Assembly (NCBI RefSeq): GCF_036346855.1
Contig: NZ_CP107841.1
Span: forward strand, 1,488,001-1,552,000
Length of the DNA: 64,000 nucleotides
Source of the DNA: Streptomyces europaeiscabiei
GTDB taxonomy: Bacteria > Actinomycetota > Actinomycetes > Streptomycetales > Streptomycetaceae
Reading direction: 5' to 3'
Both the position numbers and the translations under genes were made by a program. Below are positions 53,758-62,322 of the stretch, in pieces (the stretch's first letter is position 1; each line of letters opens with the position of its first letter). Under the pieces are notes generated by a model that worked only from the letters and a program-made list of their open reading frames with translations, was not told the origin of the DNA and ran no database searches.

Positions 53758-55431
53758 TCAGGTGCTCGTGCAGGCCGCCCCGTTGAGCGTGAAGCTCGTC
53801 GGTGCGGTGTTCGTGGCGCCCTTGCTGCCGATGAACCCGGCCGTCACGGAGCCCGCGGCCGGGATGGTGGAGGTGTAGGAGACGGGCTTCACGCTCACCG
53901 CGCCACCGCTCTGCGTGGCGGTCCCGCCCCACATGTTGGTGATCGTCTGACCGTTGGCGAAGGTGAAGGCCAGCGTCCAGCCGCTGACGGCGGTGGCGCC
54001 GGTGTTGCGGATGACGATCTCGCCCTGGAAGCCGCCGGGCCACTCGTTGGTGGCCCGGTACGTCACGGAGCAGTTCCCGGCGGGTGTGCCGCCGCCCTCG
54101 TCCGTCGTCACGTTCACCGTGCCCGACCGGTTCGACCGGTTCCCGGCGGCGTCACGGGCGTAGACGGCCAAGGTGTACGCCGTGTCGGCGGTGAGGCCGG
54201 TCAGGGTGACGGAGTGGGTGGTGGAGGCGGCGAGCTTGGTCTCGGTGGAGCCGCTCACCCGGACGATGTCGTAGCCGGTGACGCCGACGTTGTCCGTGGC
54301 GGCGGTCCAGGAGAGCGTGGCGGAGGTCGCCGTCACCGCGGAGGCGGTCGGGGTGCCCGGGGTGGTCGGCGCCTGGGTGTCGCCCGGGGTGCCGCCGCCG
54401 AAGACCGTGGCTTCCTTCGCCGTCTGCGCGATGCCGTCGGCGCCGTTGAAGATGCGCTGGCCCCAGGCGCTGAGCTGCGTGGGGTCGAAGCCGATCGACA
54501 GGTCGAGCACCGGGTCGGTGTTGCCGCTCCAGGACCAGGCCAGGTAGCCGAGGTCCAGCTCCTCGGCGGTGGCCATCATGGTGTCCTCGTCCGGATCGCC
54601 CCACTGGTCGGCGGGCCCGCCGAACTCGCCGATGAGGAGGGGCAGTCCGGCGTCCACGAAGGCGCCCAGGTAGTCGGTGATCTCGGCGGCGGTGTCGAAG
54701 ACGCTGTACATGTGGATCGAGAAGATCAGGTTGCCGGTGGTGTCGGCGTCGTACACGGACTGGGCGTTGGCGCGCATGACGCCCTGCCAGTCCTGGCCCC
54801 AGTTGGGCGCGTCCACCATGATCGTGTGCTCGAAGCCGGCGGCCCGCAGTTTCTGCACGGCGGCGATGGTGGGGGCGGTCCAGCCCGCCGGGTTGGTGTT
54901 GCCCCAGGGCTCGTTGCCGATGTTGACGATGACGTAGTTCTCCTCGCCGGCGAGGACGCCCTTGAGGCTGATCCAGTAGTCGGCCGCGTGGTCGAGCGTG
55001 CCGGCCGCGGCCTCCTCGCCGTATCCGGTGGTGTCGTGCACCTCCAGGACGCAGATGAGCCGGTTGGCCTTGCACTGGGCGACGACGTTCGCCACGTCGG
55101 CGGGGCTGTTCCTGGTCCAGCGGTGTCCGTCGGACAGGACGACGCGGACGGTGTTGGCGCCCAGCGCCTTGATGTCGGCCAGCGACTGCGTCTCGCCCGG
55201 GTACCAGGTGTGGGCGTGGTTGACGCCGCGCATCACGAAATCGTTGCCGTTGCCCTCCAGCAACCGGCCGTCGCTGATGTGCAGGCCGGTGGCCCGGACG
55301 TCGGGCGCCGACTGGGCCAGGGCGACGGCCGGGGCGAGCACTCCGAGGAGCGTGAGGCCGATCAGGCCCGCGAGTCCGGCCAGAAGGGCGCTCAGGGGGT
55401 TTCTTCGCTGCGTGCTTCTTCCAGTTCTCAT
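53758..55431 (-). CDS. Secreted GH5 (subfamily 8-like) beta-mannanase with FN3 and CBM2
   Basis: 557 residues from ATG 55431; signal ends near residue 40 (PAVALAQSAP). GH5 domain 45-345: GNDFVMRGVNHAHTWYPGET (GH5_8 marker), acid/base Glu in VIVNIGNEPWGNTN and nucleophile Glu in LPLLIGEFGGPADQWGD. Then FN3 (TPTASAVTATSATLSWTAAT) and a C-terminal CBM2 (CSVTYRATNEWPGGFQGEIV; surface Trp residues). It would cut beta-1,4-mannan or galactomannan while bound to cellulose. A perfect CebR box lies 80 bases upstream. Confidence 0.92.
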   Translation of the reverse strand: MRTGRSTQRRNPLSALLAGLAGLIGLTLLGVLAPAVALAQSAPDVRATGLHISDGRLLEGNGNDFVMRGVNHAHTWYPGETQSLADIKALGANTVRVVLSDGHRWTRNSPADVANVVAQCKANRLICVLEVHDTTGYGEEAAAGTLDHAADYWISLKGVLAGEENYVIVNIGNEPWGNTNPAGWTAPTIAAVQKLRAAGFEHTIMVDAPNWGQDWQGVMRANAQSVYDADTTGNLIFSIHMYSVFDTAAEITDYLGAFVDAGLPLLIGEFGGPADQWGDPDEDTMMATAEELDLGYLAWSWSGNTDPVLDLSIGFDPTQLSAWGQRIFNGADGIAQTAKEATVFGGGTPGDTQAPTTPGTPTASAVTATSATLSWTAATDNVGVTGYDIVRVSGSTETKLAASTTHSVTLTGLTADTAYTLAVYARDAAGNRSNRSGTVNVTTDEGGGTPAGNCSVTYRATNEWPGGFQGEIVIRNTGATAVSGWTLAFTFANGQTITNMWGGTATQSGGAVSVKPVSYTSTIPAAGSVTAGFIGSKGATNTAPTSFTLNGAACTST

Positions 55432-55511
55432 TGCGACTCCAGGTGGGGGTGGGCGCCGAGAATTTCAGGCATCAAAGGTCCGGGGATGGCTTGGGAGGTC
55501 CGGGGATGGCA

Positions 55512-55525
55512 TGGGAGCGCTCCCA
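55512..55525. promoter_or_regulatory. CebR operator upstream of the mannanase
   Basis: TGGGAGCGCTCCCA, flanked by A and T to give a 16-bp palindrome, 81 bases from the mannanase start. Identical to the box before the CE2 esterase; CebR binding is established for this sequence in Streptomyces. Confidence 0.85.
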
Positions 55526-55567
55526 TGAACCCATCTCGTCCGGTGCACGTCAACCCTTCGGGCGTGC

Positions 55568-57733
55568 TCAGCCCCTCAGGCCCGCCCGGACCGCCGCGGC
55601 GACGACCGCTTCCCGCTCCGCGCCGGTGAGCCGGCCCTCTGACACCCACCCGTCGGCGAGGGCACGCACCGCACGCACGAACGCCTCGGAGGTGGGGAAC
55701 GGCGCCTGTGCCCAGAGCACGTCGAGGAAGGTCAGACCGTCGCCACGCGTACGGTTCGGGACGCCCGAGTGCGCCGTGCCGAACACGACGACGGGCTCGG
55801 AGCGCCTGAAGTAGGCGTGGTAGCGGACGTCGTCGCCGACGAAGAACGGTGCGAGGGTCAGCCCGTGCGTGGTGAAGTGCAGCGGCCTGCCCCCGGGGCG
55901 GACCGCGTCCGCGAGATCGCCGCGCAGGGTGAAGTCCTTGTAGAAGGAGAAGCTCCGGAACCCGGCCTCCTGGCTCCGCGCGACCAGCAGCAGCGGACCG
56001 AAGAACACCGACTGGACCGTGGGATCGTCCAGGGCCCGCTCCACCCGCAGCCGGTACGGCGCGGAGATTCCGACCCGGTCGCCGCGCCGCCAGTTCCGGC
56101 TCAGCGTGAGATACGACCCGGGCACGGCCTCGACCCGTTGCCGGACCCCGTTGACCGTGACGGTGAAGCCGCCCGTGGCCCAGGACGGCACCCGCAGCCT
56201 CAGGTCGAACGTGCCCCCGCCCTCCCGGAACGTCAGGGTGCGGACCCCCTCGGCCGGATAGGCGCTCGCCTGTTCGATGACAAGACCCCGCTCCGGCCAC
56301 CGCAGGGTCGAGGCGAGATACAGGTTCACATACAGCGCGTCGCCGTCGGCGGAGCGGAAGTACACCGAGTCCTGGTACTTGGTGTGGTTCTCCATACCGG
56401 TGCCGCCGCAGCAGGTGCCGGTGTTGCCGTACTCGCGCACAACCCCCGGGCCCATCCCGACGAAGTAGGTGACCTCCGGGCTGCCCGTGCTCGCCGCGTC
56501 CCGGCGGGAGGCAAGGATGTGGTTGGTCAGACCCCGCTCGTAGTAGTCCATACGGGCCGCGTCGGGCTCCCGGAAGAACAGCTGCCGGCTGAGCTTCAGC
56601 ATGTTGTACGTCGCGCAGGTCTCGGCGTTCTTGTCGTCCAGCGTGGCCGCGATGGCGCCCCGCGCCTTGAACATCTCGCCCTGCCCCGTACCGCCCAGAC
56701 TGTACGTCCGGGGCCCGGCGACCATGCCCCAGAAGTTCCGCGCGGCCTCGGCGTACCGCTCCTCCCCCGTCTCGTCGAACAGTCGCAGATATCCGGTGAA
56801 CTGCGGGATGTGCTGGTTGGCGTGCCGCCCGTCGAGGATGTCCCGGTCCTGGGCACAGGCGTCCAGCAGCGCGGTGTTGTCGAAGCAGCGGGCGGCGGCG
56901 AGGTGTTCCGCCTTGCCGGTGAGGGCGTGGAGATCGGCCATCACCTCGTTCATGCCGCCGTACTCACCGGCGATGTAGATGGACCACATGCGCTCCAGCT
57001 GCGCCTTGGGCAGCCCGCCGAGTCTGCTGTGCACCCAGTCGCCCATCTTCGAGGCGATGGCCAGGGCCTGCGCGTTCCCGGCCAGGGTGTGCGCGTCGAG
57101 GAGTCCCCGCATGATCTTGTGGCAGGTGTAGTACGGCGCCCAGATGGTCGGGTACGTCGTGTAGCTCTCCAGCAGGATGAACTGCGTCTCCGGGTAAGCC
57201 GCCAGAAAGCCGGGGTGACTCGGCCGCGGCGTACCGCGCTCCGCCAGCGCCGTCTGGCACTCCCCCAGTGCGCCGACCATGTGGTCCAGCTTGGTCTTGA
57301 GGGCCGCCTCCCTGGTGTCCGCGTACGCCTGGGCGATGAGGGTGAGGAAGTGGCCGCCGTAGTGGCCGCGCAGATTGCCGTCGGAGGTCTCCCAGCCGCC
57401 GGGCGGCAGGGCGCCCCGCGTGTCGAGACCGGCGTTGGCGCGGAAGACGGCCAGGACGCGGTCGGCCGGGTAGGACCGGGCATAGCCCAGCATCAGGTCG
57501 CGCTTGGCCTTGAACACCCCGTCTCCGAGGGTGACCTGGTCCAGGGGGAAGGGGCGTACGGACCAGGTGGAGGGGACGGGCTGCGGGGCGGCGGGGGCCT
57601 GGGCAGCGGGGGCCTGCGCGGCTTGCTCGGCCGTGGCGGCGTGCGCGAGCGAGGTCGCCTGCAGGAGCGGGGTGGTGGCCGCCGCTCCGGCCGCCAGGGT
57701 CAGCAGCCTTCGGCGGGTGGGGGGTTGGGACAT
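55568..57733 (-). CDS. Secreted GH127-family (DUF1680) beta-L-arabinofuranosidase
   Basis: 721 residues from ATG 57733. Tat signal RRRLLTLAAGAAATTPLLQA ends near residue 34. The (alpha/alpha)6 barrel shows GHYGGHFLTLIAQAYADTRE, YYTCHKIMRGLLDAHTLAGN, the ETCATYNMLKLSRQLF motif with the conserved Glu/Cys and the TGTCCGGTGMENHTKYQD cysteines that bind zinc in GH127, one acting as nucleophile. C-terminal beta domains follow (VRTLTFREGGGTFDLRLRVP). Family members release beta-L-arabinofuranose from pectin or extensin-type glycans. The secreted location suggests work on polymers. Confidence 0.88.
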   Translation of the reverse strand: MSQPPTRRRLLTLAAGAAATTPLLQATSLAHAATAEQAAQAPAAQAPAAPQPVPSTWSVRPFPLDQVTLGDGVFKAKRDLMLGYARSYPADRVLAVFRANAGLDTRGALPPGGWETSDGNLRGHYGGHFLTLIAQAYADTREAALKTKLDHMVGALGECQTALAERGTPRPSHPGFLAAYPETQFILLESYTTYPTIWAPYYTCHKIMRGLLDAHTLAGNAQALAIASKMGDWVHSRLGGLPKAQLERMWSIYIAGEYGGMNEVMADLHALTGKAEHLAAARCFDNTALLDACAQDRDILDGRHANQHIPQFTGYLRLFDETGEERYAEAARNFWGMVAGPRTYSLGGTGQGEMFKARGAIAATLDDKNAETCATYNMLKLSRQLFFREPDAARMDYYERGLTNHILASRRDAASTGSPEVTYFVGMGPGVVREYGNTGTCCGGTGMENHTKYQDSVYFRSADGDALYVNLYLASTLRWPERGLVIEQASAYPAEGVRTLTFREGGGTFDLRLRVPSWATGGFTVTVNGVRQRVEAVPGSYLTLSRNWRRGDRVGISAPYRLRVERALDDPTVQSVFFGPLLLVARSQEAGFRSFSFYKDFTLRGDLADAVRPGGRPLHFTTHGLTLAPFFVGDDVRYHAYFRRSEPVVVFGTAHSGVPNRTRGDGLTFLDVLWAQAPFPTSEAFVRAVRALADGWVSEGRLTGAEREAVVAAAVRAGLRG

Positions 57734-57901
57734 GCTTCTCGACTCCGATCGTCGGTCGTACGGCGGGGGTTGGAACTGTTCGCCAAGGAGTGCGCACAAG
57801 GTCGAGTTGGCTCGGTCGTGTGATCGTCCGCTTGCGGGCTCGCGGTGCCCTGGGCGGATCGGGCTAACGTGATCGTGCGACCTGGGACACCGGGTGCGGC
57901 G

Positions 57902-60900
57902 TCAGCGTGCGGGCCCCTGCTCCACCAGAGGATGGTTCAGGGCCTCCCGTCGCCCTCTGGCCGTGACCAATTGGCCAGGTCGCGCAGGGAACTGGCCTCC
58001 CGGGCCCGGACCACGCACAGGATGCGTGTCGCCGCCCCGGGGTCGAGTACACCGGGGACCAGCTCGCCCAGGACCGTTCGGGGCGCGCGGCTGAGCGGAC
58101 CCACCCCCGCTCAGTCCACAGGAACGGTGAGGGCTGGACGGGTGACCGCCCGCTCGACGAGGCAGGCGGTCACCCGGCAGTCCTGGAGGGCCCGTCACGG
58201 TGACGGTGGCCGTGGCGCGGTACGTGGTGCCCGCCACGGTTCCCTTCACCTCGAAGGTGCCGGGTTCGGCGTACTGTCCCGGCTCGACCGGGTCCCAGGT
58301 GACGCCGGTCCGGCTGTCCTTGGAGCCGTCGTTGTAGGTGGCGACGACGGTCGCCGGGAGCGTGGGCGCCCGGCCGGCGCGGGTGGTGACGTGCTCCTCG
58401 CCGAGGCTGGTGATCTCGACCGCGTCGGTCCGGCGTACCCACACGGTCGCGGTGACGGGCCGCGCGGCCCGGTCGGCGATGCCGGTGATCCGTACGCTCG
58501 TGCCACCCTCGGCGACCTGCTCCTCGGTCAGGGCGGGCCAGACGACGGGCGAGCGGGCCGTGGAGCCGTCCCCGTACACCAGCGTCACCTCGCCGGGCAG
58601 TTCCGGGATCGTGCCGCGCGGGGTGGGAACGTGGACCTCACCCACGGAGTCCGGCGTCTCGGCGTACACCTTCCACTCCTGGACGCCGAGGGCCAGGTTC
58701 GGATGCCCCGTGAGCCGGGCACGCAGGGCCGTCGTCGTGACAGGAGTGAAGGTGGTCCGGTTGTAGCCGTCCTCGGCTGTGCCGTAGCCGCTGGGTGCGG
58801 AGACCTCGCGCCAGGTGTCGCCGTCCCGGTACTCGATGACCCAGGACGCCGGAACCCCGACCCCGTCGCCCGCACCAGGCTGGGCGTCACGGAAGAAGTA
58901 CAGGTCGGAGCCGTCCACGCGGACCGGATCCTCCCAGGTGTACTGGACCCACTGGGTGCCCTTCTCCGGCCAGCTGCCCCAGCGCGGGGCGTCGGAGGAC
59001 GAGGCGGGTTCCCGGCCGTCGTTGATCGCGGCCACGGACTCCCAGCCGGAGGTGTAGGAAGCCGTCGCGGTCGCGGAGGGCGCCACGTTCACCTGCCCGT
59101 CGGACAGTCCCTCCGCCTTGACCACGACCTTCTTCGACGTCTCCGAGGAGCCGTCGGTGGCGGCGAGTTCGAGGGTGTAGGTGCCGGCCGCGGTGAAGCG
59201 GGCGACGGTCGTCACGGCACCCGGGTCGTCGAGGATGGCGGTTCCGCCGTCCGGGCCGTCCGTCACCTTCCACCCGGCGGAGAGCTTCCGCTCCGGGAGG
59301 CCGTCGTCCTCGACGATGCCCGTGAGCCGGACCTGACCGGGACGGCTGTACGCGGTGTCCCGCCATGCCTCGACGTAGGGGGCATGGTTGCGGGCGGCCG
59401 GGGGCCGGACGCCGGTGTGGAACGCCTGGATCTCCTTCAGGCCACTGGTGTGCCCGTCCCGGTGGCGCATCAGCACCCGCAGCTTCTGCGTCGTCACCTT
59501 CTTGAAGCGCACCTGGTTGAGATTGGCCCTCGGGTGGACCGGTGTCCTGGCGGGCCGGGCCACGTCCTGCCACCGCCCCTCACCGTCCTGGAACTGCACG
59601 GTGTAGAGCGCGGGCTCGGCGTATCCGCCCGGCCTTTTGTCGCTGTAGAAGTGGAGCCGGACGTCATCGACGTCCCGTGCGCGCCCGAAGTCGATCTCGT
59701 ACCAGTCCTCGGCGTTGCCCGAGCCGCGCGCGCCCCAGTGCGGCTCGTTGACGGTGAACCCGTCGACGGCTCCGGCCACGCCCCTCCCCTGGGCCTCGTG
59801 CGAGGCGCGGGCCGTGGCACCGGCGGCGAGGTTGTCCACAGCCGTGCCGGTCAGGTCCCGCCCGGCCTTGGCGAACAGGTCGGTGACCCGGTCCTCACGG
59901 CCGTACTCGACGTCCTGCGGTGCCGCCACGGCCGTACGCAGCCCGGTGGTTCTCGCCTTGGCGCCGCCACCGTCCGGGAAGGTCACCTTGCGGGTGACGG
60001 GGTCGTAGACGAGGCGGGTGAGACGGTCGGCGGTGAGGGCGAGTCTGCCGTCGAGGTAGAGGGAGTAGCCCTCGGGGACCTGCCGTCCGTACGGCCGTTT
60101 CCCGTCCCCGGGTTCGTCCCACAGCACCGCCACGTCGGTACCCCGGTAGTTGATGTCCGTGACGGCGAAGTGCGGCCAGTCGACGTCGATCGGTGACAGC
60201 TCGATCCTCCGGTCGTCGCGCGGGCGGAAGCCCATCGCGTCCTCGATCACGGTCCAGTTCGTGGTGCCGAGGATGGTGTGGTGGATCCAGGAGCGGTAGC
60301 CGACCTTCTGCGGGTCGGCGCTGCCGTCGGCCCAGAACTCGTTCTGGTCGGGCCACCGGTTGTCACCGTCGACGTACTGGGCCCAGGCGTTCCAGGAGAG
60401 CAGCTTCTTGTACCAGGTGCGGTCGATGTACCGGTTGGGGTACTTCCGCAACACGGAGGAGAGGAAGCGGAAGGTGACCGTGGAGTTGATGACGGAGAAG
60501 TTGTTGCTCCCCGGATGCCCCTGCTCCGCCGCCTCGGCCTTGTCGGCCTGGTTGGCCGTGAAGAACGGGAAGACCGGGTACTGCTTCGCGTCCGCCCACA
60601 GCCGCAGGGCTTCGAGGTACTGCGGGTCCTCGTCCGGCGTGGGCATCAGGCCCACGCTGTACGGGTAGTAGTTGTTGATCTCCTTCCAGGGCACCAGGCT
60701 GTCACTGGCCACGTGCCGGTGCTTGAGCAGCTTGTCCTCGGGGTCCCAGAGATGTTCGAGGACCGCGTCCTTCACGCGCTCGGCGATGCCGCGCATCTCC
60801 TTGGCCTTGGTGTCCTCGCCGAGCAGGTCGTACGCGCGGGCGGAGGCCGTGGCGTTGCTGTACACGTACGCCGACTCGGCCCGGTCCAGGTTCCCCGGCT

Positions 60901-62320
60901 TCCAGTCGAACGACACCGCGTCGGCGTCGTTGCCGGTCATGGCGCCCCAGTCGTACTCGATCAGTCCGTTGCCGTCGTGGTCGTAGGCCGCGAGCTGGCC
61001 CTTGACGTCCTTCTCCGCGTACCGGGCAAGGTTGCGCGGGATGCCGTCCGGCCCGCCGTGCACCTGGTAGGAGCGCCAGGCGGCCTCGGAGATGTACTGG
61101 GTGTAGCTGTTGGACCAGTTCTCCGGGTCGCCCGGGTTGTCGGAGTACTTGCCGTTCTTCGAGACTTCTCCGGCCGACACCCAGGGGCCGTACGAGTAGC
61201 TCGGGTCTCTCAGGTACTTGAGGTCGTCGACGAACATGCCGACGGTCAGCGCGATGGCGTTGTTGTAGCCGAGCACGCCCTCCATGGAGGTGGGGAACTG
61301 GTAGTCGTTGCCCGGGATGTCGGCGTCGAGGTAGTTGTAACGCAGCAGCCACCAGCGGTAGTAGAGCGTCTTCTCGATGTTGTCGTCCGGGAGGTCCATG
61401 AACGGCAGGTTCTCGGCCCACCAGCGGTTGTAGGCCTGCACATGCCCGCGGAAGGCGGCGGCCGGAGCCGCCCGGCGCACGGAGTCGTACGCCGGCCGGG
61501 ACTCGGTGATCTCCTCGGTGACGAAACCCAGTTGGACCTTGGTGGTGAGGGTGCGGCCCTCCGGGACGGTGAGGGTACGCGTCAGGGCCTCGCCCTCGGG
61601 CGCGAAGCCGTCACCGCTCAGCCGGGGGAAGACCGTGGTGAGGTTGTTCTTCGCGGCCACCGTGCCGGTGAGTTCACGGCCCTCCGGAGTGCCCGTGTAC
61701 GGGGACGAGGCGCGCAGGGTGATCTCGCGGCTCGCGGACCCGGCGTTGGTGAGGGCCAGGTTCGTCACGGCGACATCGGCGTCGGTGATGAACTTCGTCT
61801 GCGTGACCGTCAGCCCGGTCGCCTCGTGTGTGAACTCGCTGCGCCAGTAACTGGGCTTCTGAACACGGGAGTCGGTGTTCTCCCTGAGCGTGAGCCGCTC
61901 GCCGTCCACGGCCACGTCGACCGTGTACGCGGCCCGGTTGTCGAGGCTCTCCCAGTACGCGACCTTGCCGCCGAAGCCGAGCCGCGCGGGATCGTGCTCC
62001 TTCATGAACACCGCCCGGCCCCGGGTGAACAGCCAGTCACCCGCCGGGTCGTCGCCCTTGCGGGCCAGCATCCGGTCCATCCAGAAATCGGTGCCGTTCC
62101 CTGCTCTCCGATCGGCGTCGTACTGGGCGCGCATCGTGCGACGAACCGTGAACCCGGCGGGTAACTCCGGTACGGGCTCCGCCGATCCGGAGTACACGGG
62201 GTAGCCGATCGCCGAGTTGTCGGCCCGCGCCGGAGCGGCGGCGGCGAGCGGGACGAGCAGCCCTACGGCCAGCGCTCCGGCCAGGGCTGCGCGCCGGTGC
62301 CGTCTTCGTGGTCCGCGCAC
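57902..62320 (-). CDS. Secreted (alpha/alpha)6-barrel glycosidase with discoidin and Ig-like domains; probably frameshifted near its 3' end
   Basis: GTG 62320 lies 2 bases after the GH127 stop and in frame with a signal peptide (RAALAGALAVGLLVPLAAAA), so 1472 residues. The N-terminal beta domain leads into an MGH1/GH63- or GH142-like barrel: YYRWWLLRYNYLDADIPGND, IEYDWGAMTGNDADAVSFDW, YVYSNATASARAYDL, FRFLSSVLRKYPNRYID. Two discoidin domains follow (NLAAGATARASHEAQGRGVA; NVAPSATATASYTSGWESVA), then two Ig-like domains ending TYRATATVTVTG. After that the frame becomes Arg/Pro/Gly-rich for about 95 residues; a one-base shift near 58190 would end it at TGA 58170, next to a hairpin. Substrate unassigned. 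Confidence 0.78.
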   Translation of the reverse strand: MRGPRRRHRRAALAGALAVGLLVPLAAAAPARADNSAIGYPVYSGSAEPVPELPAGFTVRRTMRAQYDADRRAGNGTDFWMDRMLARKGDDPAGDWLFTRGRAVFMKEHDPARLGFGGKVAYWESLDNRAAYTVDVAVDGERLTLRENTDSRVQKPSYWRSEFTHEATGLTVTQTKFITDADVAVTNLALTNAGSASREITLRASSPYTGTPEGRELTGTVAAKNNLTTVFPRLSGDGFAPEGEALTRTLTVPEGRTLTTKVQLGFVTEEITESRPAYDSVRRAAPAAAFRGHVQAYNRWWAENLPFMDLPDDNIEKTLYYRWWLLRYNYLDADIPGNDYQFPTSMEGVLGYNNAIALTVGMFVDDLKYLRDPSYSYGPWVSAGEVSKNGKYSDNPGDPENWSNSYTQYISEAAWRSYQVHGGPDGIPRNLARYAEKDVKGQLAAYDHDGNGLIEYDWGAMTGNDADAVSFDWKPGNLDRAESAYVYSNATASARAYDLLGEDTKAKEMRGIAERVKDAVLEHLWDPEDKLLKHRHVASDSLVPWKEINNYYPYSVGLMPTPDEDPQYLEALRLWADAKQYPVFPFFTANQADKAEAAEQGHPGSNNFSVINSTVTFRFLSSVLRKYPNRYIDRTWYKKLLSWNAWAQYVDGDNRWPDQNEFWADGSADPQKVGYRSWIHHTILGTTNWTVIEDAMGFRPRDDRRIELSPIDVDWPHFAVTDINYRGTDVAVLWDEPGDGKRPYGRQVPEGYSLYLDGRLALTADRLTRLVYDPVTRKVTFPDGGGAKARTTGLRTAVAAPQDVEYGREDRVTDLFAKAGRDLTGTAVDNLAAGATARASHEAQGRGVAGAVDGFTVNEPHWGARGSGNAEDWYEIDFGRARDVDDVRLHFYSDKRPGGYAEPALYTVQFQDGEGRWQDVARPARTPVHPRANLNQVRFKKVTTQKLRVLMRHRDGHTSGLKEIQAFHTGVRPPAARNHAPYVEAWRDTAYSRPGQVRLTGIVEDDGLPERKLSAGWKVTDGPDGGTAILDDPGAVTTVARFTAAGTYTLELAATDGSSETSKKVVVKAEGLSDGQVNVAPSATATASYTSGWESVAAINDGREPASSSDAPRWGSWPEKGTQWVQYTWEDPVRVDGSDLYFFRDAQPGAGDGVGVPASWVIEYRDGDTWREVSAPSGYGTAEDGYNRTTFTPVTTTALRARLTGHPNLALGVQEWKVYAETPDSVGEVHVPTPRGTIPELPGEVTLVYGDGSTARSPVVWPALTEEQVAEGGTSVRITGIADRAARPVTATVWVRRTDAVEITSLGEEHVTTRAGRAPTLPATVVATYNDGSKDSRTGVTWDPVEPGQYAEPGTFEVKGTVAGTTYRATATVTVTGPPGLPGDRLPRRAGGHPSSPHRSCGLSGGGSAQPRAPNGPGRAGPRCTRPRGGDTHPVRGPGPGGQFPARPGQLVTARGRREALNHPLVEQGPAR
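58140..58175 (-). terminator. Hairpin at the inferred natural end of the large glycosidase gene
   Basis: GGGTGACCGCC and GGCGGTCACCC are perfect 11-bp arms with a 14-base loop. The position, overlapping the TGA reached by a one-base shift, supports this as the original transcript end. Confidence 0.5.
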
Positions 62321-62322
62321 GG

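Noticed and set aside
57864..58109. Small minus-strand frame ending RDLANWSRPEGDGRP as a gene
   Set aside because: No start with a ribosome-binding site and no family recognised; likely a fragment within the altered 3' end of the large glycosidase.
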